Below are positions 48,169 to 57,121 of a DNA stretch of 64,000 nt, piece by piece. The notes below the pieces were generated by a model. That model did no database searches. It saw only the letters and a list, made by a program, of their open reading frames with translations, and was not told where the DNA came from. Made by a program: the position numbers and the translations under genes. The stretch is from Nonomuraea guangzhouensis (GTDB lineage: Bacteria; Actinomycetota; Actinomycetes; Streptosporangiales; Streptosporangiaceae): assembly GCF_019396345.1 (NCBI RefSeq), contig NZ_JAHKRM010000004.1, forward strand, positions 456,832 through 520,831, written 5' to 3'. Position 1 is the first letter of the stretch, and the number at the start of each line of letters is the position of its first letter.

Positions 48169-49068
48169 TCAGGGACGCACCCGTCCGCGCCAGCCCTGAA
48201 CGGGTAGTTCGAACTTGGCGACCAACCTGTCGGTGAAGGGAGCGCCGGTGCTCTCCACCCCGTGCAGGCGGGCCAACCGTACCGGCTCGGAGCCGCGGCG
48301 TACCTCCACCCGGCTGCCGGACGGCAGGTCGAAGCGGCGCCGGCCGTCGCACCAGAGTACGCCGCCCGGGGTGTCGGGCAGGATCTCGACGGCGAGCGTC
48401 GAGCGCGGCGAGACCACGAGCGGCCTGGCGAACAGCGCGTGCGCGCTGATCGGCACCATGAGCAGCGCCTCGACCTCCGGCCACACGACGGGACCGCCCG
48501 CCGAGAAGGCGTAGGCGGTCGAGCCGGTCGGGGTCGCGCAGATCACACCGTCGCAGCCCCAGCGGGACAGCGGCCGCCCGTCGATCTCGGCGACCACCTC
48601 CAGCATGCGCTCGCCCTTTTCCACGCTGGCCTCGTTGAGCGCCCACGTGTCGGCGAGCACCTGGCCGTTCTGCCTGGCCAGGATGTCGATCGTCATGCGT
48701 TCCTCGACGTCGTAGCGGCCCGCGACCACGCTGTCGACCGCCGACTTCAGATCGGCGACCTCGGCTTCGGCCAGGAAGCCGACGTGCCCGAGGTTGACGC
48801 CGAGCAGCGGGGTGCCGGTGGGCCTGGCCAGGTCGGCCGAACGCAGCAGCGAGCCGTCACCGCCGAGCACGATCAACATCTCGGCGTCCTTGGCGGCGAG
48901 GGGATCGCAGGGCACCACGTCGATGCCGTGACAGCCGATCTCACCGGCCTCCACATCGAGCACCCTGACCTGGATCCCGGCGGCGACGAGGCGGTCGATG
49001 ACCAGACGGGCGCTGTCGACCGCGGCCTCCCGTCCGGTGTGCACGGTGACCAGCACAGTTCGGTTCAT
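48169..49068 (-). CDS. nadK: NAD kinase
   Basis: This enzyme phosphorylates NAD to NADP. The 299-residue protein has the GGDG motif at about 69-72 (VLGGDGSLLRSADLARP), GVNLGHVGFLAE, and the ATPTGSTAYAFSAGGP signature. Its ATG overlaps the tlyA stop (ATGA). The order tlyA-nadK-recN is widely conserved. Confidence 0.97.
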   Translation of the reverse strand: MNRTVLVTVHTGREAAVDSARLVIDRLVAAGIQVRVLDVEAGEIGCHGIDVVPCDPLAAKDAEMLIVLGGDGSLLRSADLARPTGTPLLGVNLGHVGFLAEAEVADLKSAVDSVVAGRYDVEERMTIDILARQNGQVLADTWALNEASVEKGERMLEVVAEIDGRPLSRWGCDGVICATPTGSTAYAFSAGGPVVWPEVEALLMVPISAHALFARPLVVSPRSTLAVEILPDTPGGVLWCDGRRRFDLPSGSRVEVRRGSEPVRLARLHGVESTGAPFTDRLVAKFELPVQGWRGRVRP

Positions 49069-49877
49069 TGCGGCCCTTCCGCGACGGCCCGCTCGATCTC
49101 GGCCTCGAGGTCGGCGACCGGCGGCTCGCCCTCCCCCTTGCCCAGCCAGAGCAGATACTCCACATTTCCCGACGGACCGGGCAGCGGGCTCGCGGTCACG
49201 CCGCGTACCACCAGGCCCAGCTCACGCGCCTTGGCCGCGGCCGCACGCACCGCACCCGCCCGCAACACCGGATCGCGTACCACTCCACCGGCACCCACCA
49301 GATCCTTGCCCACCTCGAACTGCGGCTTGACCAGCAGCACGAAGTCCGCCCGAGGCGCGGCCACCGAGGCCAGCGCGGGCAGCACGAGCCGCAGCGAGAT
49401 GAACGACAGGTCGCCGACGATCAGCGAAGGCGGCTCGCCGACCATCTCCGGGGTCAGATCACGTACGTTGACGCGCTCCATCACCGTCACCCGGTCGTCG
49501 GTCCGCAACGACCAGGCGAGCTGTCCGTAACCCACGTCGACGGCGAGCACGCGTTCGGCGCCGTGGCGCAGCAGCACGTCGGTGAACCCGCCTGTGGACG
49601 CGCCCGCGTCGAGGCACCGGCGCCCCCGGATCTCCAGCGCGCCGAACGCCTCGATCGCGCCGAGCAGCTTGTGCGCGCCGCGCGAGACATAGTCGGGGCC
49701 GTCCGCGGACTCGGCCACGACGATGGCCGAGGCGGTGTCGACCTGGGTCGCCGCCTTGCCCGCCCGCCGGCCGCCGACCGTGACCCGGCCGGCCTCGATG
49801 AGCTGGCCCGCCTGCTCCCGCGACCTCGCCAGGCCGCGCCGTACCAGCTCGCTGTCCAGCCGGATACGTCGGCTCAC
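49065..49877 (-). CDS. tlyA: TlyA family rRNA (cytidine-2'-O)-methyltransferase
   Basis: A 270-residue protein with an N-terminal S4 RNA-binding domain (IRLDSELVRRGLARSREQAGQLIEAGRVTVGG), linker, and FtsJ-like methyltransferase core (VSRGAHKLLGAIEAF, CLDAGASTGGFTDVLL, VDVGYGQLAW, VKPQFEVGK). TlyA methylates 16S and 23S rRNA 2'-OH groups and determines capreomycin sensitivity in mycobacteria. The GTG start overlaps the small upstream gene by 4 bp. Confidence 0.95.
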   Translation of the reverse strand: MSRRIRLDSELVRRGLARSREQAGQLIEAGRVTVGGRRAGKAATQVDTASAIVVAESADGPDYVSRGAHKLLGAIEAFGALEIRGRRCLDAGASTGGFTDVLLRHGAERVLAVDVGYGQLAWSLRTDDRVTVMERVNVRDLTPEMVGEPPSLIVGDLSFISLRLVLPALASVAAPRADFVLLVKPQFEVGKDLVGAGGVVRDPVLRAGAVRAAAAKARELGLVVRGVTASPLPGPSGNVEYLLWLGKGEGEPPVADLEAEIERAVAEGPQ

Positions 49878-50044
49878 TGGTCGCCCATCTGGCCGTCCAC
49901 GCTCCCCAGCGCGGCCTCGAGCCCGGAGAACGCCTGCTCGAACACCGCGACGTGCTCGCCCACCGGCCGCTCGGCCAGGTCGCCGAGACGGGCGAGGACC
50001 GCGTCGACCCGCTCGTCGCCGGTCTCCTCCGGTAGCTCACTCAT
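49874..50044 (-). CDS. Small acidic protein upstream of tlyA
   Basis: This 56-residue acidic protein (MSELPEETGDERVDAVLARLGDLAERPV...) is predicted to be helical. It occupies the same place as Rv1693-like small genes in mycobacteria and overlaps the tlyA start by 4 bp, so it is probably translated. No function is known. The longer frame that extends to 50251 covers the divergent SCP2 gene and is rejected. Confidence 0.7.
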   Translation of the reverse strand: MSELPEETGDERVDAVLARLGDLAERPVGEHVAVFEQAFSGLEAALGSVDGQMGDQ

Positions 50045-50168
50045 GACACGACCGTAACGCCTCACGCGAGCACCCGGCACCTTGGCAGGCATGTCACACG
50101 TTGAAGGTTCACACGGGGGGCCACTGATGTGGAACGCTACCGTCCGGAATGGAAGAAAGGATCCCACC

Positions 50169-50516
50169 ATGGCAAGCGTCGAGGAGTGCCGGACGGCACT
50201 GGCCAAGCTCGTCGCCCATTTCGACGAGATCGGCGAGGAGGACCGGGCCAAGCACGTGGTCGAGCGTACGGTGAGCTGCCGGGTCTCCGACCTCGACGTG
50301 ATCTTCTATGGCCGGCTGCATCCTGAGGGGCTGGACCCGTTCCTGGAAGACCCACCCGCGAACGGCAAGTCGGCCGACGTCAAGCTGACGATCGTCAGCG
50401 ACGACCTGATCGCGCTGGTCGACGGGGAACTCGACCTGGCACGCGCCCTGCTCGGCGGCCGGGTACGCATCGACGCCAGCTTCGGCGACCTGTTGCGCCT
50501 GCGCCGCCTGCTCTGA
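50169..50516 (+). CDS. SCP2 sterol-binding domain protein
   Basis: A 115-residue single-domain protein. DFDEIGEEDRAKHV-like start (VAHFDEIGEEDRAKHVVERT), then VSCRVSDLDVIFYGRLHPEGL, DVKLTIVSDDLIALVDGELDLARALLGGRVRIDASFGDLLRLRRLL. This is the SCP2 fold with the final helix formed by DLLRLRRLL, which likely binds a lipid or acyl compound. AAAGGA is found about 8 nt before the ATG. It is divergent from the tlyA group. Confidence 0.85.
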   Translation: MASVEECRTALAKLVAHFDEIGEEDRAKHVVERTVSCRVSDLDVIFYGRLHPEGLDPFLEDPPANGKSADVKLTIVSDDLIALVDGELDLARALLGGRVRIDASFGDLLRLRRLL

Positions 50517-50649
50517 CCTTCCCCTCGACACACCATCGAGACCGAACAACCGGACCGGACGCGCGACGATCCGCCAACCCTCGCACGGGACATCCCGCGC
50601 GAGCCGCCTCTTCGTCGAGGCGTCCACTCGCACGCATCGGCCCCGCGAC

Positions 50650-51014
50650 GCGTCCGGCCAGCCGGTCCGACCTCCCTGACACGCCTACTCACCCGATTGG
50701 CCCCGCAACGCATCCGATATGCCGGTCCGACCCCCTCGGCGCGCCCAGCCAGCCGATCACCGGCCCCGACGCACCTGCCCACCCGCCCAGCTCCACGACA
50801 CACCCGGTCGACCGGTCCGACCCCCTCACCGCGGCCGGCCAGCCGATCACCGGCCCCGACGCGCCTACCCACCCGCCCAGCTCCACAACACGTCCGATCA
50901 ACCGAACCGACCTCCCTTGCGCCACCAGCCAGCCGATCACCGGCCCTGACACGCTTGCCCACCCAGCTCCACGACGCGCCCGGTCGGCCGGTCCAGCCTT
51001 CTCGCCGCGGCCGG
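50650..51014. repeat. Tandem repeat, period about 90 bp, ending at the HAD gene
   Basis: AGCCGATCACCGGCCC marks successive units at 50751, 50841 and 50931 (exactly 90 bp apart), with a more diverged copy upstream from about 50650. Each unit also contains CCCAGCTCCACGA and a GCGGCCGGCC-like end. The last partial unit enters the HAD stop codon region (CAGCCGATCTGG). This fills most of the 50517-51014 gene-free stretch. Confidence 0.75.
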
Positions 51015-51986
51015 TCAGCCGATCTGGTCCAGTACCGGCTTGACGGCGTCCTCTTCGGCCTGGCCCTCGCCCGCGTGTGTCCAGGCGGCGTCGCAGGCCG
51101 CCCTCAGCCCGTCGATGCGGCTGCCGTCGCCCTCCAGGCTGAGCATCCCGTCCACCCACCGGGCTCGCCATCCTCCGCAGGCGCCCTGCCGTACCTCCGG
51201 GTAGGGCCGCAGCAACGCGGACAGATCCTCGGCCACGTACGTCGGCCGGTGCCGCGGCGAGGCCATGAGCACATCGAGCGGCGTGGCCACACCCGTGAGC
51301 ACCAGCAACCCATCGACGCCCGCGTTGACCGCACCCTCAATGTCGGTATCGAGCCGGTCACCCACCACGAGCGGCCGCTTCGCCCCGGTACGGATCATCG
51401 ACTCCCGATGCAACGGCGGATCGGGCTTGCCCGCGAACACCGGCTCCACCCCGGTCGCGGTGGCGATCACCCGGACCACCGCCCCGTTGCCCGGCAACTC
51501 ACCCCGCCGCGTCGGCAACGTGCTGTCCCTGTTGGCGGCGACGAACAACGCACCACGCTGCACGGCCAGCGCGCCTTCTGCCAGCAGCCCGTACGAGAGA
51601 CCGAGCACCATTCCCTGCACGACGGCGACCGGCTCGTCCGCCGCGGTGGTGACGGGCCTGAGCCCCTGATCCCGTACGGCCAGCCGCAGCCCGGAACCCC
51701 CGACCACGAGCACGTTGGAGCCCGGCGGCACCCGCTCGGCGACCAACCGGGCGGCGGCCTGCGCCGAGCTCACGACATCTTCGCCCCTGGCGGGGACTCC
51801 AAGCTCGCGCAGATGCGCGGCGATCGCGGCTGGGGTTCGCGAGGCGTTGTTGGTGACGTACGCCAGCCGCACATCCCTGCCCCGCGCCTCCACCAGCGAC
51901 TCGACCGCATGGGGCACCGCGTGGGGGCCCAGATAGACGACCCCGTCGAGGTCGAGCAGCAGGGTGTCATAGCCGTCGATCAGCAC
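51015..51986 (-). CDS. HAD-IIA family hydrolase (NagD/PGP-like)
   Basis: A 323-residue phosphatase. Motif I is LLLDLDGVVYLG near the start, motif II is YVTNNASRTP, and motif III/IV is FAGKPDPPLH...PLVVGDRLDTDIEGAVNAG. The C2-type cap lies between. It corresponds to Rv1692-like phosphatases next to tlyA, proposed to act on glycerol 3-phosphate or similar. The GTG at 51986 with GGAAGAGG upstream is used; longer frames lead into repeat DNA. Confidence 0.92.
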   Translation of the reverse strand: MLIDGYDTLLLDLDGVVYLGPHAVPHAVESLVEARGRDVRLAYVTNNASRTPAAIAAHLRELGVPARGEDVVSSAQAAARLVAERVPPGSNVLVVGGSGLRLAVRDQGLRPVTTAADEPVAVVQGMVLGLSYGLLAEGALAVQRGALFVAANRDSTLPTRRGELPGNGAVVRVIATATGVEPVFAGKPDPPLHRESMIRTGAKRPLVVGDRLDTDIEGAVNAGVDGLLVLTGVATPLDVLMASPRHRPTYVAEDLSALLRPYPEVRQGACGGWRARWVDGMLSLEGDGSRIDGLRAACDAAWTHAGEGQAEEDAVKPVLDQIG

Positions 51987-52727
51987 TGCGCCTCTTCCCG
52001 TTTGACTTCTCACGCCGTGTGCGACTTTAGCGTCGGCCTCGTACCCAGCCGGCGAACGGCCGACCATGTCCACACATTCCCCCTCAACCTCGCAGAACGC
52101 ACCGCCCCACCGGCCGCCGACCCCGACCGTCAGCGCACCGCACTGACACACCCCGCCGGAGGACCCCGTCACAGCACCTCGCCGGAGCACCGTCCCGGGA
52201 GCGCGGTGCTGGGAGCACCGCGCTGGAGCACCCCGTCGCAGCACCGCGCTGGAGCACCTCGCCGGATCACCGCGCTGGGATCACCACGCTGGGATCACCA
52301 CGCTGGGATCACCACGCTGGGATCACCACGCCGGGATCACCACGCCGGGATCACCCGTCGCAGCACCCCATCGCAGCATGCCTTCGCGTACGCATCAGGG
52401 CATGCGGCGCGGCATGCCTCAGGGCACGCGTCGGAGGCCGAGGAACGCTGGGGCGGCACGGACACCTGGCGTCAGTCGATGTCGATGGAGCGCAACCTGC
52501 TCGCTGGCAGCCACTTTCATCACTCAGCTCACATCGCTACCGGCAAACAACAATGCACTCTCCGGTTGCGATCACAACAACAACAGCCAAATCACAAGCG
52601 ACAGCACTGGTGCCCTATGCGACCCAACGCGCTAAATACACCAAATACGCCAAATCAGAGCCACCCACAACCCGACTAGTTAAGCTCACCGCCCACACCG
52701 AACCCAGCCAAGCGGCAGAATAACGCT
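51987..52727. other. Gene-free region upstream of HAD gene and pRiA4b-like gene
   Basis: This 741-bp stretch contains the HAD promoter on the right of the gene, the 14-bp minisatellite (52170-52385), and from about 52490 to 52720 unusually AT-richer DNA with ACAACAACA and CCAAATACG-type short repeats. I see no coding region. The compositional dip could mark foreign DNA. Confidence 0.5.
52170..52385. repeat. Minisatellite with exact 14-bp period
   Basis: GATCACCACGCTGG and near variants begin at 52265, 52279, 52293, 52307, 52321, 52335 and 52349, exactly 14 bp apart. Upstream, diverged 13-14-bp copies (GAGCACCGCGCTG) extend the array to about 52170. The period is not a multiple of three, and no protein is encoded. 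Confidence 0.85.
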
Positions 52728-53318
52728 GTGACGAACACCCCCAGCGCGAAGCAGACAATTCACAAGATCAAGGTCACCTTGCGCAGTTCCCGACCACTGA
52801 TCTGGCGTCGGCTGGAGGTCGCCTCGGACAGTACTCTGCGGCACCTCCACGACGTCATCCAGGCGTCCTTCAGCTGGGAGAACTACCACATGTGGGTCTT
52901 CGACACCCCAACCGGCCGCTTCGGCGTCACCGATCGCGAGCTGGAGATCCGCAGCGCAGCCTCCAGGCGCCTCGACCATGTCGCCCCCCATGCGAATGAC
53001 CGGCTCCGCTACACCTACGACTTCGGCGACAACTGGGACCACGAAATCCTGGTCGAAGCCATCACCGATCCAGAACCCGGCACGGCCTATCCCCGCTGCC
53101 TGACCGGACGCCGCGCAGGACCGCCCGAGGACTCCGGCGGCGTCTGGGGCTACGAATATCTCCTCGAAATCCTCGCCGATCCCGCCCACGAGGAGCACCA
53201 GGAACGCCTGGAATGGCTCGGTCTCGACTCCGCCGACCAGTTCAACCCCGCGAGCTTCGACGCCAACAAGATCAACGATGTACTCTCCAGCCTCGCGATC
53301 GTCCTCACCAAGGACTGA
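52728..53318 (+). CDS. Plasmid pRiA4b ORF-3 family protein (IS1096 TnpR-like)
   Basis: A 196-residue protein with the family pattern IHKIKVTLRSSRPLIWRRLEV, TLRHLHDVIQASFSWENYHMWVF, and YTYDFGDNWDHEILVE. This domain is found as a passenger of mobile elements and in stand-alone bacterial genes; the molecular role is unknown. The start is GTG with no strong Shine-Dalgarno. It is isolated among repeat-rich noncoding DNA, so horizontal acquisition is plausible. Confidence 0.88.
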   Translation: MTNTPSAKQTIHKIKVTLRSSRPLIWRRLEVASDSTLRHLHDVIQASFSWENYHMWVFDTPTGRFGVTDRELEIRSAASRRLDHVAPHANDRLRYTYDFGDNWDHEILVEAITDPEPGTAYPRCLTGRRAGPPEDSGGVWGYEYLLEILADPAHEEHQERLEWLGLDSADQFNPASFDANKINDVLSSLAIVLTKD

Positions 53319-54120
53319 CCACGCACCATCTCAACCGCATCTCCCCCGAGATGGACCATTCACCAGATCAACACTCGAAGCCCCACGAACGCGCTCGAAC
53401 CACTCTCAACCCGCCCACCCCCGTCTGGCACCCGCCTCACAAAACCGGAACGCGTATCCCGACCACCCGGCCCACGCGCCCACAGCCCCAGACCAGCATC
53501 CAGAACCCCGGGGCTATGCCCAAGCGCAAGCCCTCCCAACAAGACAACGGGGTCGTTCCTTCCAAGCGCGGGCGTTACTCCAAGCGGCAGATCGCGCCCT
53601 CGTGCTCTCCACGGCCCTGCGGGCGGGCGCCGGAGCCCACACCCGCATCCAAAGCACCGGGCAAATGCCCGCGAAGCATCAAGAACGCGTCCAGGACAAC
53701 CCGGTCGCGCCCAGGAACGCCAGCGTTGCGCTCGGAACGCCGGAGTTGCGCTCGGAACGCCGGAGTTGCGCTCGGAACCCCTGGTGAACTGTCCCCAGAG
53801 AGCCAACCTCGCCTCCAGGACAACCCATTCGCGCCCCGGAAAGCCGGAATCGCGCTCAGAACCCCCGCGACTGTTCCCAGAGAGCCACACGCGTCCAGTA
53901 CACCGGACTCATCCCACGAAGCGCCAGAACGCGTCCAGGACGGCCAAGCCACATCGAAGCGCCACCCCGCGCCCAAGACACCCTGGCCAACTCCCAAACC
54001 GCCAAGCCCTGTCTTGCGCACAGGGGCCATGCCTGAGCCGCTGAGAGCACGCCCGAACCTGCTCAGCGACTCGTCCCCACGGACCGACGTTGCACGCCGA
54101 CCGCCGAAGCTACCTATCCA
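53319..54120. other. Gene-free region with degenerate repeats
   Basis: This 802-bp stretch has open frames on both strands but they are low-complexity (Pro/Arg/Ser) without homology or start signals. Phrases like GCGTCCAGGACAACCC and CGCGCCCAGGAACGCC recur in varied form across 53630-53960, suggesting decayed repeats. The clearest array is at 53725-53784. Confidence 0.5.
53725..53784. repeat. 20-bp tandem repeat, three copies
   Basis: GTTGCGCTCGGAACGCCGGA occurs at 53725, 53745 and 53765 (20 bp apart); the last copy diverges at its end (GGAACCCC). It sits in a gene-free area. Confidence 0.8.
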
Positions 54121-54543
54121 CTACATCTCACGGCGGGCCCGCAGAGTGGCACGCACGTTCTTCAGCGCGGTTACGTAGTGCCGCTCCTCCGGCCGCATGG
54201 CCACAGCGATCGCGAGAGGCTCCTGAGCACCCTCAACATCACCCGTCCGCCACAGCGATAACCCAAGCCCGAAATACGCGTAATCCTCCGTCGGATTGGC
54301 GTCGACGATCTGACGGAAGCTTGCCGCAGCGTCCGCGTACTGCCGCGAATTGAACTGCGCTCGCGCGAGCGCCTCCCTGATGCTGCGCGATTCGGGCTCC
54401 GCGGCTGCGGCGCGCTCGAGCAGTGCGGCGGCCGCTGCCGGACTGCCCTCTTTCAACAGCTTCACCCCGCGCTGATACCAGTCGTAAACGTCACCTCCCG
54501 GAGATCCGGGGGATTCATCGTGAACGTTTCTACCTTGGACCAT
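54121..54543 (-). CDS. TPR repeat protein
   Basis: A 140-residue cytosolic protein with about three TPR-like helical pairs: VYDWYQRGVKLLKEGSPAAAAALLERAAAAEPESRSIREALARAQFNSRQYADAAASFRQIVDANPTEDYAYFGLGLSLWRTGDVEGAQEPLAIAVAM in outline. It probably mediates protein contacts. The ATG at 54543 is supported by AAGGAGG 8 nt upstream. It is divergent from the DUF1015 gene, with 123 bp between starts. Confidence 0.85.
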   Translation of the reverse strand: MVQGRNVHDESPGSPGGDVYDWYQRGVKLLKEGSPAAAAALLERAAAAEPESRSIREALARAQFNSRQYADAAASFRQIVDANPTEDYAYFGLGLSLWRTGDVEGAQEPLAIAVAMRPEERHYVTALKNVRATLRARREM

Positions 54544-54666
54544 GCGTGAGGCCTCCTTCATCGGCTGACACAAGGGTTCGGTGGAATTCGCCGCGGAATC
54601 AGGCATCGCTAGGTGGTTTGGGGGCGACTTCCGGAAGACCCGGACACTTATGGGAGCATGCCCGGT

Positions 54667-56730
54667 ATGGGGAATCCTGAACTGCCGGTGCCCGATGGAC
54701 TGCTCCTACGCCCCTTCCGCGGCGTCCGCTTCACGGTCGACGATCCCGCCAAGGTGACCTCCCCGCCCTACGACCTGATCGCCGACGGCGACGTTCGCAC
54801 TCTTCTGGATGCTCATCCCAACAACGTCGTCCGCCTCATCCTTCCCTGCTCAGCGGCACTCAAGTCCCCCGAAGAGCACCCACCGCACCCCAGCACGACA
54901 TCAAGCGTCCCCCCGGACGACACCGACCCCATCGCAGAGACAGACGACAGACCATCTGTTTCCACACCGGGCAGCCTGGCCGAGAGCACCCATCAGAGCG
55001 CGCCCGATGACGCAGTCGGCATCCGCCGACCCCAGGACTCCACCGCCGGCACGCACGACGCCGCCGAAATCGCGGTCGGCGATCACGACAACGCCGCGTC
55101 CCGGATCCCGGTCGGTCACCGCCCCGGCAGAACGCCCGACAACCCAGCCGCCAACCAGCACAGCGGCCTGCGGGAAGAAGCCACCCAACACAGCGCCTCG
55201 GCGGGAGAAGCCACCGAACACCCCCACGATGACGAACGCCCCAGCGGCGAACGACATGCTGCGGCCGTCGGGGACACCGCGCTCCAGCCATGTGGCGACA
55301 CGCCCGCACCCTCAGCGGACGAGCGCTATGGCGTAGCCCGCGACACCCTCCTCGCCTGGCTGGACGCGAAGGTGCTGGTTCCTGACGAGCAACCGGCCCT
55401 GTACGTGTACGAGCAGCAGGGACCGGGTGTCCTGCAACGTGGCCTCATCGGAGACGTCGCCCTCTCAGACCCGGCTCGGCGCATCATCCTCCCCCACGAA
55501 GACATCTTCCCCGGCCCCGTCGCTGACCGGCTCGCCCTCATGAGCACCACCCAGGCCAACCTCGAACCCATCTTCCTCCTCTACGACGGCGGCCGAGGCA
55601 CGACCACCCGGCTGGTGGATCATGTAGCCGCGACCCGCAGACCTCTGGTGACGGCCCGGACGGAAAACGGTTTGCACCACCGCCTCTGGGCGATCACGGA
55701 TCCGGCGGAGATCGACGCCGTCAACACCGACCTCCGAACCCGCCAAGCCCTCATAGCCGACGGCCACCACAGGTACGCGACATACCGGGTCCTGCAACGC
55801 CAGGAGCACGCGGCCCGCGCCGGCCAAGCCCCCGACTCATGGCCCCTGCTCACAACACCCTCCCCCGCCGCCCCACGACCTTCCGAACCCTCATCACCGG
55901 ACCCACAGCCGCATCTGGACACGGAACCAGAGCCGAACCCCGCGCCAACACACGGCACCCAGCCCAACGCCACACCGCCTCAGGGCCCGCCGCCCCAAGG
56001 TCTGCCGCCCCAGGGCCCAGGGCCCACCACCGCACCAACCCAGCACACGGCCTCCGACGCCGGACCTGACCAAGGGCCAGAATCCGCCACCGCCACATCA
56101 GCCCACGAGGCTCAACCGGCGGGACAGCGTGTGCATGGCAGCGAGCAGGGACAATCCGCCTTTGGTCCTTGGGACTTCGGGCTGGCGTTGCTCGTGGACT
56201 CGTCCGCGTACCCACCCGATCTCAAGGCCATCCACCGCGTCATCCCCGGCCTGCCCCTGGCCGAGGCGGCGGCCAGGGCCAAGGGATCGTGGCGTGTCCA
56301 CGACCATGCCGACCTCGGCCAGGGCCTGGCCGCGCTCGAAGCCGCAGGGGAGCCTGCCTTCCTGCTCGCCGGGGAAGGTGGCTACCACCTGCTCACCAAC
56401 CCGGATCCGGTGCAGCTCGCCCGCGCCATGCCGCCGGATCGCTCCGACCGGTGGAACTCGCTGAACATCTCCATCCTCAGCGAGTTCGTCCTGCCCAAGG
56501 TGTGGGGCATGGAGGATGATCAGCAGGCCGTACGGATCGTGCATCATGACCCGGAGGCCGCCCTGCGACTGGCTCTCGACACAGGTGGCACCGCGGTGAT
56601 TCTGAAGCCGCTCGCCGTCGACGACGTGCTGGCCATCGCGGCGGGCGGTGAGCGTGTCCCCCGCAAATCAACCTCCTTCGGGCCCAAGCCCATAACGGGC
56701 CTCGTGCTTCGCACCTTCGCCACCGGTTGA
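54667..56730 (+). CDS. DUF1015 family protein with two disordered insertions
   Basis: A 687-residue protein, while DUF1015 members are usually 400-430 residues. The conserved core is split: N-terminal RPFRGVRFTVDDPAKVTSPPYDLI, the middle TLLAWLDAKVLVPDEQPALYVYEQ...ILPHEDIFPGPVADRLALM...ALIADGHHRYATY, and C-terminal GLALLVDSSAYPPDLKAIHRVIPGL...FGPKPITGLVLR. Between them are two low-complexity insertions, one at about residues 72-215 (Asp/His/Pro/Ala/Thr-rich) and one at about 400-510 (Pro/Gln/Gly/Thr-rich). DUF1015 function is unknown; the GHHRY motif suggests a catalytic site. The ATG at 54667 has GGGAG 10 nt upstream; ATG at 54658 is the alternative. Confidence 0.88.
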   Translation: MGNPELPVPDGLLLRPFRGVRFTVDDPAKVTSPPYDLIADGDVRTLLDAHPNNVVRLILPCSAALKSPEEHPPHPSTTSSVPPDDTDPIAETDDRPSVSTPGSLAESTHQSAPDDAVGIRRPQDSTAGTHDAAEIAVGDHDNAASRIPVGHRPGRTPDNPAANQHSGLREEATQHSASAGEATEHPHDDERPSGERHAAAVGDTALQPCGDTPAPSADERYGVARDTLLAWLDAKVLVPDEQPALYVYEQQGPGVLQRGLIGDVALSDPARRIILPHEDIFPGPVADRLALMSTTQANLEPIFLLYDGGRGTTTRLVDHVAATRRPLVTARTENGLHHRLWAITDPAEIDAVNTDLRTRQALIADGHHRYATYRVLQRQEHAARAGQAPDSWPLLTTPSPAAPRPSEPSSPDPQPHLDTEPEPNPAPTHGTQPNATPPQGPPPQGLPPQGPGPTTAPTQHTASDAGPDQGPESATATSAHEAQPAGQRVHGSEQGQSAFGPWDFGLALLVDSSAYPPDLKAIHRVIPGLPLAEAAARAKGSWRVHDHADLGQGLAALEAAGEPAFLLAGEGGYHLLTNPDPVQLARAMPPDRSDRWNSLNISILSEFVLPKVWGMEDDQQAVRIVHHDPEAALRLALDTGGTAVILKPLAVDDVLAIAAGGERVPRKSTSFGPKPITGLVLRTFATG

Positions 56731-57121
56731 GGCGAGGCATCGGTCCGGTAGTCCCAGCATCGGAAGGTGGCTCCAGAGCCTTCTGTGCCGACGAGTCCAT
56801 GGCCATGTGGTGCGCGAGAACAACGGATGGTGTGGCCGCGCGACGCGCGGTCACCGCTCAACGCCTCCGCTCGGTGTGCCAGGTCGGCTCGACGAGCGAG
56901 ATCAACCTCTGTTTCCGCACCCCATCGCGGCTGACGTGTACACCGACCACGCGCAGCGCCGGAGCAGGCAAGGGACTGATGGGGAAGGGCCGCCAGACCG
57001 GGAAATCGGGCAGTGCGGCTGCCCGCAGACATGGCCCCTTCACCCCCTGCCCGCCCCCGCCGCAGCCGACCAACCGCCCATTGGCGGACGCACTCCCACC
57101 CACTACAGCGACGACCCGCGA

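Noticed and set aside
52170..52385. Possible CRISPR array (regular short repeats)
   Set aside because: Units are contiguous 14-mers without spacers, and no cas gene is nearby; it is a minisatellite.
53213..54178. 321-residue plus-strand frame in the gene desert
   Set aside because: It starts inside the pRiA4b-like gene in another frame, has no Shine-Dalgarno, and consists of Pro/Arg/Ser low-complexity sequence including the 20-bp repeats.
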